Below the pieces are notes generated by a model. It did not search any database. It was not told where the DNA came from and saw only the letters and a list, made by a program, of their open reading frames with translations. Shown here piece by piece: positions 52,365 to 60,685 of a stretch of 64,000 nucleotides of DNA. How positions within the stretch are numbered: the stretch's first letter is position 1; each line of letters begins with the position of its first letter. The translations under genes and the position numbers were made by a program. Source of the DNA: Thioclava sp. JE_KL1 (GTDB lineage Bacteria > Pseudomonadota > Alphaproteobacteria > Rhodobacterales > Rhodobacteraceae); NCBI RefSeq assembly GCF_009296265.1, contig NZ_WBJS01000001.1:124001-188000 (forward strand), in the 5' to 3' direction.

Positions 52365-52817
52365 TTAGTTGGCGGCGGGCGGCGTAACCGGACCGCTTTG
52401 CGTATCCGTCGTGGTCTCGCCCGCGTTTCCGCCGGTCGAGGAATCCGACCCGCTTGCCGGCGGCGGCATCACCACATCGAGCGACGGCGTCGAGCCGGTC
52501 GTGTCATTGGCCGGCGCGGTCTCTGCCGGAGCGCTTTGCTCGGGCGCGGCGCTATCGAGCACCGAGCTGCTGCCCGCTTTCTGCGCGGCCAGAACCGTCA
52601 ACGTCACCGAGGTCGCGAAGAAGCCAGCGGCCAGAACCCAGGTCACGCGAGTCAGCGCATTGGCCGCCTGCCGACCGGTCATCAGCCCGCCGACACCGCC
52701 GCCAGAGCTGTTGGACGACCCCATACCGAGGCCACCCCCTTCGGAGCGTTGCAGCAGCACCACGCCAATCAGCAGCAGTGCGAGGATCAGATGGATCGAG
52801 AGAACGACGTTTTCCAT
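52365..52817 (-). CDS. secG: Preprotein translocase subunit SecG
   Basis: The 150-aa protein has two membrane helices, VVLSIHLILALLLIGVVLLQ and WVLAAGFFATSVTLTVLAAQ, joined by the Gly/Ser loop QRSEGGGLGMGSSNSSGGGV. The tail of about 65 residues is Pro/Thr/Ser-rich, common in alphaproteobacterial SecG. It is part of SecYEG. Upstream of pyrG on the same strand. Start at 52817. Confidence 0.92.
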   Translation of the reverse strand: MENVVLSIHLILALLLIGVVLLQRSEGGGLGMGSSNSSGGGVGGLMTGRQAANALTRVTWVLAAGFFATSVTLTVLAAQKAGSSSVLDSAAPEQSAPAETAPANDTTGSTPSLDVVMPPPASGSDSSTGGNAGETTTDTQSGPVTPPAAN

Positions 52818-53107
52818 GAACGGGTCGGGCCTTCTTTCTTGCGACGCGCCTATCTAGGCGGATGAGACTGAGGGTGCAAGGCCGCAGAGGTGGATTTTCG
52901 GCTTTCGCGGGGTCAAATCGGCACACCCGCGCGGCCCACCTGCGCCCTCCCCTTCGTTTTGGTCCAAATATCCCGCCGGAGGCGCCTGCCTCCTCGCGCG
53001 CGCGTCACACGTGAATAGAGTGAACCACCTCTCGCAAATGCGGGCTTTCGCACCGCGCGCTCAGCCGCTATACCTCGCGCGGTTTTACACCTGCCAAGGA
53101 GAGAGCA
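52818..53107. other. Divergent spacer between secG and purA (290 bp)
   Basis: No gene is visible here. It holds dispersed-element copy 3 at 52952-52994 and presumably both divergent promoters. A short AT-rich patch (GTGAATAGAGTGAACC, 53011-53026) lies ahead of purA, but I see no confident -35/-10 pair. Confidence 0.6.
52952..52994 (-). repeat. Dispersed intergenic element, copy 3
   Basis: Read on the minus strand: GGAGGCAGGCGCCTCCGGCG, GGATATTTGGACCAAAACGA, AG. The GGGATATTT-CCAA-AAG core matches the copies at 6340 and 23186; the GC-rich part before it is a different palindrome. Points toward secG. Confidence 0.65.
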
Positions 53108-54403
53108 ATGGCCAATGTCGTCGTCGTCGGCGCCCAATGGGGTGACGAGGGGAAAGGCAAGATCGTGGACTGGCTCAGCGAGCGCGCGGATGTGATCGCG
53201 CGGTTTCAGGGCGGTCATAACGCGGGCCATACGCTCGTGATCGACGGCAAGGTCTACAAGCTCAACGCACTGCCTTCGGGCGTGGTGCGGGGCGGCAAGC
53301 TCTCGGTGATCGGCAATGGCGTCGTGCTCGACCCGTTCCACCTGCTCGCAGAGATCGAGAAGATCCGCGATCAGGGCGTTGAGATCACCCCCGAGACGCT
53401 GATGATCGCGGAAAACACACCGCTGATCCTGCCGATTCACGGCGAACTCGACCGCGCCCGCGAGGAAGCGGCGTCGAAAGGCACCAAGATCGGCACCACC
53501 GGTCGCGGCATCGGCCCGGCCTATGAAGACAAGGTGGGTCGCCGTTCGGTCCGCGTGGCAGACCTCGCCGATGACGCGACGCTGGAAGCCCGCGTCGACC
53601 GCGCGCTGCAGCACCACGATCCGCTGCGCAAGGGTCTCGGCATCGAGGCGATCGACCGCGACGCGCTGATCGCAAAGCTCAAGGAAGTCGCGCCCGAGAT
53701 CCTGAAATACGCAGCCCCGGTCTGGAAAGTGCTCAACGAGAAGCGCAAGCAGGGCAAGCGCATCCTGTTCGAAGGTGCGCAGGGCTCGCTGCTGGACATC
53801 GATTTCGGCACCTACCCCTTCGTGACCTCGTCGAACGTGGTCGCGGGTCAGGCCGCAGCGGGCACCGGCATGGGCCCGGGCGCGATCGATTTCGTCCTCG
53901 GCATCGTCAAAGCCTACACCACCCGCGTCGGCGAAGGCCCCTTCCCGACCGAGCTGGACGACGAAGACGGCAATCGTCTCGGCACGCGCGGCCATGAATT
54001 CGGCACCGTCACCGGCCGCAAGCGTCGCTGCGGTTGGTTCGACGCGGCGCTGGTGCGCCAGACCTGCGCGATCTCGGGCGTGAACGGCATCGCGCTGACC
54101 AAGCTCGACGTGCTCGACGGGTTCGCGACGATCAAGATCTGCACCGGCTATGAGCTCGACGGCGAGACGCTCGACTATCTGCCGACCGCCGCGGAAGAGC
54201 AAAAGCGCTGCATCCCGGTCTATGAAGAGATCGAGGGCTGGGCCGAATCGACCGAAGGCGCGCGCAGCTGGGCCGATCTTCCGGCGGCGGCGATCAAATA
54301 TGTCCGCCGGATCGAAGAGCTGATCGACTGCCCGGTCGCGATGCTGTCGACCTCGCCCGAGCGCGACGACACGATCCTCGTGACCGACCCCTTCGCGGAT
54401 TGA
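53108..54403 (+). CDS. purA: Adenylosuccinate synthase
   Basis: The 431-aa GTP-dependent enzyme joins IMP and Asp on the way to AMP. Signatures: [12 protein letters not shown] at 11-22 (Asp13), [14 protein letters not shown] near 36, [14 protein letters not shown] near 127 and the GTP-binding TKLDVLDG near 332. Standard length. The ATG has GGAGAGAGCA upstream. It is followed 4 bp later by the DUF2842 gene. Confidence 0.97.
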   Translation: MANVVVVGAQWGDEGKGKIVDWLSERADVIARFQGGHNAGHTLVIDGKVYKLNALPSGVVRGGKLSVIGNGVVLDPFHLLAEIEKIRDQGVEITPETLMIAENTPLILPIHGELDRAREEAASKGTKIGTTGRGIGPAYEDKVGRRSVRVADLADDATLEARVDRALQHHDPLRKGLGIEAIDRDALIAKLKEVAPEILKYAAPVWKVLNEKRKQGKRILFEGAQGSLLDIDFGTYPFVTSSNVVAGQAAAGTGMGPGAIDFVLGIVKAYTTRVGEGPFPTELDDEDGNRLGTRGHEFGTVTGRKRRCGWFDAALVRQTCAISGVNGIALTKLDVLDGFATIKICTGYELDGETLDYLPTAAEEQKRCIPVYEEIEGWAESTEGARSWADLPAAAIKYVRRIEELIDCPVAMLSTSPERDDTILVTDPFAD

Positions 54404-54407
54404 TCCG

Positions 54408-54647
54408 ATGGCGCTGACCTACAAGGCCCGTCGCCGCCTCTCGCTGCTGGCCCTCGTCGTGGGGCTGCCCGCCTATATCGTCGTCGCGGTGACGGTGGTG
54501 AACTGGGCGGGCGCGCGCTGGGGGCGGTTGCCGATCTGGGCGGAGTTCGGCGTCTATGTCGTGCTTGGCCTGCTGTGGATCGCGCCGCTCAAGCCGATCT
54601 TCAAAGGCGTCGGCAAGGACGATCCCGACGATCCGTCGCAGCCGTGA
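54408..54647 (+). CDS. DUF2842 small membrane protein
   Basis: The 79-aa protein starts MALTYKARRRLSLLALVVGL and has two membrane helices, the second around FGVYVVLGLLWIAPLKPIFK, with an acidic tail (GKDDPDDPSQP). This is the DUF2842 pattern, a small family found in alphaproteobacteria. Function unknown. It lies 4 bp after purA and is probably in the same transcript. Confidence 0.85.
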   Translation: MALTYKARRRLSLLALVVGLPAYIVVAVTVVNWAGARWGRLPIWAEFGVYVVLGLLWIAPLKPIFKGVGKDDPDDPSQP

Positions 54648-54689
54648 CACCCTCTGGCGGGCGCGCTGAAAAACGGGCAAATTAGCCCG

Positions 54690-55868
54690 ATGACAAGCGC
54701 GCCCTGCCCCCTCCCGCCCGACAGTCTGACCAATTCCGACATCGCGGAACTGACCGCGTGGCGGCACCGTCTGCATCAGGACCCCGAGCTTTCCGGCGAG
54801 GAACGCGACACCGCCGCGCGTGTCGTCGCGATGCTGCTACCGACCGCCCCCGACCGGACGCTGACCGAGCTTGGTGGGCATGGCGTGGCCGCGATCTACG
54901 AGGGTGCGGAACCCGGGCCGACGATTCTCCTGCGCTGCGAATTGGACGCGCTGCCGATCCACGAGACCGGCACGCCGCCTTACCGGTCGAACTTTCCCGG
55001 CAAGGGGCATCTGTGCGGCCATGACGGCCACATGGCGATTCTCGCAGGGGTCGCGCGCTGGCTGTCGCGCAATCGTCCTGCGCGGGGCCGCGCGATCTTG
55101 CTGTTCCAACCTGCTGAAGAGACGGGCGCGGGGGCTGCGGCGGTGATCGCCGATCCGCGCTTTGCCGAGATCGCGCCCGATCTCTCCTTCGCGCTGCACA
55201 ATATGCCCGGCGTGCCCTTCGGGGCGGCGGCGCTGCAGGACGGGGTGATGAATTGCGCCTCGCGCGGTATGAAAATCACGCTCACGGGGTGGACCGCCCA
55301 TGCCTCGCTGCCTGAAAGCGGTCGTTCCCCCGCCCCGGCGCTGGCCCGGCTGCTGACCGACCTGACGGCGCTCGGCAACGATCTGCACCAGAGCGATCCC
55401 GATTTCGCGCGCGTGACGATCACCCATGCGCGGCTCGGCGAACCCGCCTTCGGTGTCGCGCCCGGCGCGGCGGAGCTGTGGGCGACCCTGCGCACCCAGC
55501 GCGATACGAGGATGGCGGGTCTCGTGGAGAAAGCCGAGGCGATGGTGCATGAGGCTGCCGATGCGCACGGTCTGGAGCGCGAGATCACCTATCACGACGT
55601 CTTTCGCCATTGCGAAAACACCCCCGAAGCGACCGAAATTCTGCGTGCGGCGCTGCAGGCCGAGGGGATCGAGACCACCGAGACCGATCTGCCGATGCGC
55701 GCCTCCGAGGATTTCGGGCGTTTCGCCGATCACGGCCTCGCCGCGATGGCGCTTCTGGGCGCGGGCGACCGCCCGGCCCTGCACAACCCCGATTACGATT
55801 TCCCCGACGCGCTGATCGGCCCCGGCGCGCGCGTTCTGATTCAGTGCCTGCGCGCGCGACTCTACTGA
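54690..55868 (+). CDS. M20-family amidohydrolase (N-acyl-amino-acid/hippurate hydrolase type)
   Basis: The 392-aa dimetal hydrolase begins with WRHRLHQDPELSGEERDTAA. It has CGHDGHMAILAGVARWL (metal His), FQPAEETGAGAAAVIADPRF (bridging/catalytic Glu), a lid domain with WTAHASLPESGRSPAPALAR and MRASEDFGRFADH near the C terminus. Family members cleave N-acyl amino acids, IAA conjugates or hippurate; the substrate is unknown. No signal peptide. A bidirectional terminator follows. Confidence 0.9.
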   Translation: MTSAPCPLPPDSLTNSDIAELTAWRHRLHQDPELSGEERDTAARVVAMLLPTAPDRTLTELGGHGVAAIYEGAEPGPTILLRCELDALPIHETGTPPYRSNFPGKGHLCGHDGHMAILAGVARWLSRNRPARGRAILLFQPAEETGAGAAAVIADPRFAEIAPDLSFALHNMPGVPFGAAALQDGVMNCASRGMKITLTGWTAHASLPESGRSPAPALARLLTDLTALGNDLHQSDPDFARVTITHARLGEPAFGVAPGAAELWATLRTQRDTRMAGLVEKAEAMVHEAADAHGLEREITYHDVFRHCENTPEATEILRAALQAEGIETTETDLPMRASEDFGRFADHGLAAMALLGAGDRPALHNPDYDFPDALIGPGARVLIQCLRARLY

Positions 55869-55875
55869 TCCAATG

Positions 55876-55907
55876 AGAAGGGGCGGCCCCGCAGGACCGC
55901 CCCTTCT
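55876..55907. terminator. Bidirectional terminator
   Basis: AGAAGGGGCGG at 55876-55886 pairs with CCGCCCCTTCT at 55897-55907 (11 bp, 10-nt loop) between convergent genes. Confidence 0.85.
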
Positions 55908-55922
55908 GATCTGTCGCCGGGC

Positions 55923-58769
55923 TTACTGCCCCGAGGCCATCTTCGCCTCGTCCCAGTAGCGCGAGGCTTCGGTGATCGCGTATTGGCCGCGCTTCACCTT
56001 GGTGATCTTGCCCTGACGCAGCAGGCGGCCGAAGACGCGCATCCGCTCTTCGCGCGGCACGTCAGCCGCATCGTCCATGACGGACAGCTTGCGCATGATC
56101 TGCGGCGGCGAGAAATGCGGGCGCCCTTCCACGGCCGAGGTATAGGCGGCGGCGGCTTCCAGCAGATCGGAGAGGCCTTGCGTGCCGAGGCTTTCCGCGA
56201 ATTCGGCGAAGCTGGTCGCCTGCTCGGGGTTCATCGGCGTGGCTTCGGATTCGTCGCCTTGGGCAGCGGCGAACTGACCTGCCGAGACACGGCGCGGACG
56301 GATCGCGGCGGCAGGCTGAGCCGCGGGCTGCTCGACCTCCTCGACATCCGAGGCTTCTTCGGCGTCGACGCGCTGTTCGGAAACCAGCACCAGCGGCGCG
56401 GGGCGCAACGGATCGGGACGGCGCGATGCCGTCTCGCCCGAGCTGACCGGGCGGCGCGGGCGCACAGCCTGGGTCAGATCGGCGCGGTAGGGCTCGGACC
56501 CGTCCTCGTCCTCGACGCCCCCTTTCGCGGTGTCCTGCCCCTTGGCCAGACGATCCGCGACAGTGGCGGCGACGGCGGCCTTGAGATGCGCGATCGCGGA
56601 GAAGCGGCGGCGGGTTTCGACGACTTCGGCCTGCTTGTCGGCCTCGGCCAGAAGGCGATCCACCTCGGCTTCGCGGTCGGTCTCTTCCTCGGAGAGCGAC
56701 GCGGCCTCGCGTGCGGCAACCTCGGTCGGGGCTTCTGCCTCTTCCATGTCTTCCGCATCGGCGGTCTCGAGGGTTTCGGCCTCTGCCTCCGCGCCCTCGG
56801 CTTCGGTCTCGTCTGCGGCCTCGGCGTCAAATTCCGGTGCGAAGACGTCGGCGGAGATATCCTCGGCCTCATCCTCGGCCACGACGTCGTCTTCCGACAT
56901 CTCGGCTTCGGCCTCTTCGGCGATGATCGCGTTGCCCAGAACCAGCACGTTTTGCGCGTCGAGCGATGCGGCTTCCATGGACGCCTCGGGCTCTTCCGCC
57001 TCGGGCGCGGCGGCCTCGTCTTGCGTCAGAACCAGCGGCGCGTCGACCGCCTCGTCTTCCAGATCGGACAGGTCGATATCAGGCAGCGCCAGATCTTCGT
57101 AAACATCTGCCTGCGCGACCGCCTCTTCCGGGGTTTCGTCAGCAGTCTCGATTTCGGCGCCGGTGAAGAGGTTCTCCATCTGCAGCGCGGCGAGTTCGCG
57201 CATGAGATCGGCTTCGGCCTCGGGCGAGAGGCGCCCCGGCATCCGGCTGTCGCGATCACCTTCATCCTGCGGCTGCTCTGCCTGCGGCGTGACCGGAGCA
57301 GGGCTTGCCTCCTCCGTCGTTTCGTTCAACTCGGCAGCCAGACGTGCGGCGAGGTCGTCATCCTCGGCCTCTGCCTCCAGCTCGGCCTCGGTTTCGACGT
57401 CTTGCTCGGCTTCGGCAGCCACTTCAGGCACCTGTTGCGCGGCGTCGTCCTCGACCTGTTCGTCAGCCGGGATCGACTGGTCCTCGGCGCTGTCTGCCGT
57501 GGCCGCATCGTCGGTCTGCGCCGGAAGCTCGTCAGATGCGTCCGCTGCAACCTCCGCAACCGCGGCTTCGATCGTTTCGCGGCGGCGCACCTTGATCACA
57601 CGCGCGCGCATTCGCGGCGCGGCGGGTGCTTCGGCCTCGAAGGTGATATCAGCCGTGGTCTCTTCGGTTTGATCCTCAGCCTGCTCGACCGTTTTCTCTT
57701 CGGTCGCACCGAGTTCTTCCGCTGCGGCCTTGAGCGCGGCGATGCGCTTGGCACGTTTGGCCGAGCGGCGCGCGCGGCGGCTTGCCTGACGGCGCTGCAT
57801 ATGATCGTCGGTCGGGCCAAACGCGGCTTCGGCTTCGTCGACAGCGTCCTCTTCCGAGGCAATGGGTTCGGCTGCTGCGATGTCTTCGGCTTCAACCTCA
57901 TCCGCTTCGGCGACGGGCTCTTCCTCGGTGACGACCTCTTCGTCTTCGCGAGCAACTTCCGCCGCTTCTTCGTTTTCTTCCGCGATCTGTTCGAGTGCGG
58001 CGTCTGCCGAGGCTTCTTCTGCCACGTCCGCCTCGGGCATCTCGGCCTCGGGCTGCGTGGGTTCGGAGGCTTCGGGTTCGATTTCCTCGGCACTCAGCGG
58101 GCCGGAAATGTCGAGGTCATAGCCGAAATCTTCCGCTTCGCTCGACGGTTCGGCGTCGAAGCGATCCAGAAGTGCCTCGGGGGCGGAAACGGGTTCGTCT
58201 TCCTCAGAGAAGCTGTCGGCCTGAACCTCGCGGGCGCGGGCCACGGCTTCGCGGATACGTTGCAGCTTGGCGGCGACGGTTTCCGGCTGCGCGAAGCCTG
58301 CTTCGGGTTCGGCGTGCTGCGCCGCAACCTCGGCTTCGGGCTGCTCTGCGACCGGTTCGGGCGCGGCTGCCGGCTCAGGCGTCTCGGCGACCTCCGGCTG
58401 CGCGGGCGCTTCGGCGGCAGGCGCGGCTTCTTGCGGCGCTTCCGACGTCACCAACGGCTCTTCCTGAGAAGATGCGGGCGCTTCGTCGGCTGCAGCCTCG
58501 CCACCCAGAAGCGTGTCTTGCTGGCGCAGAACCACGCCGTTTTCTTGAATTTTCGCTTCGACCCGGCGCTGAATTTCGCGCTCTGCGATACGGTGAAGCA
58601 TCTCCGCATCGGGCTGGGGCGGCTCTGCACCGAAATACCGGTCGTCGGCAGCCAGATCGCGGAAATACTCCGCAATCGCCTTCATCGTGTTGAAAGGCTC
58701 ATCAAATCCTTCCAAGGTGCACGAAAAGGTGCCGTAGGATACGGTCAGGATCTTGCTCGCACCAACCAT
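55923..58769 (-). CDS. Very acidic 948-aa protein with ordered ends, function unknown
   Basis: I do not recognise a function. The N-terminal about 85 residues (MVGASKILTVSYGTFSCTLE, later MKAIAEYFRDLAADDRYFGA) look folded, and the C-terminal about 95 residues (from SFAEFAESLGTQGLSDLLEA through QIMRKLSVMDDAADVPREER) look like a helical, possibly winged-helix domain. Between them lies some 600 residues dominated by Glu, Ala and Asp, interrupted by basic segments near 322-350 (RRQASRRARRSAKRAKRIAA) and 380-400, and by motifs near 500-540 and 717-746 (RRRFSAIAHLKAAVAATVAD). No membrane segment. I recall similar N termini in other Rhodobacteraceae. A scaffold or nucleoid-associated role is speculation. 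Confidence 0.8.
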   Translation of the reverse strand: MVGASKILTVSYGTFSCTLEGFDEPFNTMKAIAEYFRDLAADDRYFGAEPPQPDAEMLHRIAEREIQRRVEAKIQENGVVLRQQDTLLGGEAAADEAPASSQEEPLVTSEAPQEAAPAAEAPAQPEVAETPEPAAAPEPVAEQPEAEVAAQHAEPEAGFAQPETVAAKLQRIREAVARAREVQADSFSEEDEPVSAPEALLDRFDAEPSSEAEDFGYDLDISGPLSAEEIEPEASEPTQPEAEMPEADVAEEASADAALEQIAEENEEAAEVAREDEEVVTEEEPVAEADEVEAEDIAAAEPIASEEDAVDEAEAAFGPTDDHMQRRQASRRARRSAKRAKRIAALKAAAEELGATEEKTVEQAEDQTEETTADITFEAEAPAAPRMRARVIKVRRRETIEAAVAEVAADASDELPAQTDDAATADSAEDQSIPADEQVEDDAAQQVPEVAAEAEQDVETEAELEAEAEDDDLAARLAAELNETTEEASPAPVTPQAEQPQDEGDRDSRMPGRLSPEAEADLMRELAALQMENLFTGAEIETADETPEEAVAQADVYEDLALPDIDLSDLEDEAVDAPLVLTQDEAAAPEAEEPEASMEAASLDAQNVLVLGNAIIAEEAEAEMSEDDVVAEDEAEDISADVFAPEFDAEAADETEAEGAEAEAETLETADAEDMEEAEAPTEVAAREAASLSEEETDREAEVDRLLAEADKQAEVVETRRRFSAIAHLKAAVAATVADRLAKGQDTAKGGVEDEDGSEPYRADLTQAVRPRRPVSSGETASRRPDPLRPAPLVLVSEQRVDAEEASDVEEVEQPAAQPAAAIRPRRVSAGQFAAAQGDESEATPMNPEQATSFAEFAESLGTQGLSDLLEAAAAYTSAVEGRPHFSPPQIMRKLSVMDDAADVPREERMRVFGRLLRQGKITKVKRGQYAITEASRYWDEAKMASGQ

Positions 58770-58910
58770 GGACCACTCGCTTTCTATTGGACCTCAATGC
58801 GTCGACATTCCTGTCCAACTGGTTCTTTCGCGTGGACGAAAGAAGGCATTTGAAAGGTTTTTTACCGGTCTCGATTGTCTTTCTTTGCCACAATCGTCAT
58901 CAATCAGCCC

Positions 58911-59564
58911 ATGATTAGCAGTATTGTCCATTCGTCAACCGGGGTTTCGCTTCTCGGCGCCGGCGCAGTTAACCATGCGGATGTTGACGAAGCGTTGACA
59001 ATCGCCCCCTGTCTCGTGGCCGCAGATGGTGGCGGAGACCGGGCCTTGGCGATGGGTCTCGAGCCCGAAGCGGTGATCGGCGACCTCGATTCCCTGTCCG
59101 ATGCGGCGCGCGCCACACTTGGCCCGCGGGTGCATCCGGTGGCCGAGCAGGACAGCACCGATTTCGCGAAATGCCTACAACGGATCAAAGCGCCGTTCAT
59201 CCTGGCGCTCGGCTTCACCGGGATGCGGCTGGATCACACGCTGGCCGCGATGACCGATCTGATCCGCACGCCGCACCGGGTCGTGATGCTGGCCGAGGAA
59301 GAGGTGATCTTCCGCTGCCCCCCGTCCCTCTCGCTGGATGTGACGGAAGGCACGCGAGTCTCTTTGTTTCCATTCGGCGAGGTAAAGGCGCGTTCGGAAG
59401 GGCTGCAATGGCCGCTGGACGGGATCGGCTTCACGCCCGCCGAGCGGGTCGGCACATCGAACCGGGCGACGGGGCCTGTGCGGATCATGCTGGAGGGTCC
59501 AGCCCTGATGATGCTGCCGCGCGAAGAATTGGCCGCCGCCCTGACAGGTCTGGGGATCGGCTGA
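58911..59564 (+). CDS. Thiamine pyrophosphokinase
   Basis: The protein (217 aa from 58911) transfers pyrophosphate from ATP to thiamine. Signatures: CLVAADGGGDRALAMG, VIGDLDSLSDAARATLG, EQDSTDFAKCLQRI and GMRLDHTLAAMTDLI, then the C-terminal beta-sandwich with TSNRATGPVRIML. The start is unsure: no strong ribosome site precedes the ATG at 58911, and the frame is open to a TTG at 58875. The preceding spacer from 58770 holds no gene. It is convergent with the LysR gene at a 4-bp gap. Confidence 0.9.
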   Translation: MISSIVHSSTGVSLLGAGAVNHADVDEALTIAPCLVAADGGGDRALAMGLEPEAVIGDLDSLSDAARATLGPRVHPVAEQDSTDFAKCLQRIKAPFILALGFTGMRLDHTLAAMTDLIRTPHRVVMLAEEEVIFRCPPSLSLDVTEGTRVSLFPFGEVKARSEGLQWPLDGIGFTPAERVGTSNRATGPVRIMLEGPALMMLPREELAAALTGLGIG

Positions 59565-59568
59565 GGCG

Positions 59569-60519
59569 CTAGCCCGCCTCGACCCGCAACGTCCCGTCCA
59601 GCCACGGCGCTTCTTCCAGCGCTGGTCCGACCACGCGTTCTTGCAGCAGCGCCCGCAGGCGGGCAGCCACTTTCGCGGGCCAATCGGCCATCATCCCGTC
59701 GCGCGCCGCCAGCACGATGCGTCGGGTCAGCGGCGGCCCGTCGAGCGGCGAGAGCGCAAGCCCCGCACGTGGTGCATGGCGCACCGCCGACGGCGTCAGG
59801 ATCGTCCAACCTCGCCCGGCCGCGACCAGTGCGAGGATCGCAGGATAACTGTCGAGCTCCAGCTGATGCGGCGGCGCCTTGCCCGTCTGTGCCAGATGCG
59901 CGGCGATCTGGCGGCCCATCAGCGTGCGCTGGGAATAGTGGATCAGCGGCAGCGGCGGATCGCTTTTCGCAGGCGCATCGGCGGGATGAATGGCGAGGAA
60001 CGGTTCGGTCAGAAGCGGGTGCAGCTCGATCCCGTCGAGCGCCGCGCCCTGCGGCTCGGCGGCGACGGCGACATCCAGCCCGCGCGCTTCGAGCTTCGAC
60101 AGCAGCCGGTGGCTCGGCCCGGTTTCCAGCTCGAAGCGGCAGGTGCTGAGCTCGTCGGCCATGCCCGCCAGCAGAAGCGGCGTCACCTCGGCCTCGAAAT
60201 CCTCGATCATGCCCAGCCGAAAACTCGTGAGCCCCGCCGGATCGGCCTGACCGACCCCCGCACGACCGCGGGCCAACTCGTCCAGCATTGCCTCGGCATG
60301 AGGCAGGAAGGCCCGCCCGGCGGCCGTCAACGCGAAAGGTCGGGCCGAACGGTCCACGAGCTCCGCGCCCAAAGCTCCCTCCAGACCCGCAAGCTGCTGG
60401 CTGACCGCCGAAGCCGAGACGCCCAGACGGCGCGCGGCGGCGGTGGTCGCGCCTTCCTCCGCCGTGGCCACGAAGACCTCGACCGCCCAGAGGCTGATGC
60501 GCGGATTGGGGGCGGGCAT
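59569..60519 (-). CDS. LysR-family transcriptional regulator
   Basis: The 316-aa protein has an N-terminal winged helix (AVEVFVATAEEGATTAAARR, SASAVSQQLAGLEGALGAEL) and a C-terminal co-inducer domain of the LysR type. It is divergent from the aminotransferase gene, with a perfect ATGT-N11-ACAT site in the spacer, so it probably regulates that gene and itself. The inducer is unknown, perhaps an amine or amino acid. The ATG at 60519 has GGAG upstream; an in-frame upstream extension to 60657 is not needed. Confidence 0.92.
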   Translation of the reverse strand: MPAPNPRISLWAVEVFVATAEEGATTAAARRLGVSASAVSQQLAGLEGALGAELVDRSARPFALTAAGRAFLPHAEAMLDELARGRAGVGQADPAGLTSFRLGMIEDFEAEVTPLLLAGMADELSTCRFELETGPSHRLLSKLEARGLDVAVAAEPQGAALDGIELHPLLTEPFLAIHPADAPAKSDPPLPLIHYSQRTLMGRQIAAHLAQTGKAPPHQLELDSYPAILALVAAGRGWTILTPSAVRHAPRAGLALSPLDGPPLTRRIVLAARDGMMADWPAKVAARLRALLQERVVGPALEEAPWLDGTLRVEAG

Positions 60520-60592
60520 GGGAGGCTCCGTGATCGGGGAGGCGGTAAGGCTTGAGGCGCAGACTGCCTTGCCCCGCCCCGGCGCGCAAGCC

Positions 60593-60611
60593 ATGTGGCA
60601 TCCTGAGACAT
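60593..60611. promoter_or_regulatory. Perfect LysR-type operator (ATGT-N11-ACAT)
   Basis: ATGT at 60593-60596 and ACAT at 60608-60611 are separated by exactly 11 bases, the T-N11-A palindrome used by LysR regulators. It lies between the divergent LysR gene and the aminotransferase gene. Confidence 0.65.
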
Positions 60612-60685
60612 CGCGGGCCATTGACGCCGCCCGCGCCGCGGATAGCCTCGCTTTCATCCATCGCCCATCCCGGAGGAGTCGCGAG

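Noticed and set aside
55983-58853. A 956-codon open frame antisense to the acidic protein gene
   Set aside because: It mirrors the biased Glu/Ala/Asp codons of the real gene, which rarely give antisense stops. Its product is a Phe/Leu/Gly/Arg-rich low-complexity chain with no domain.
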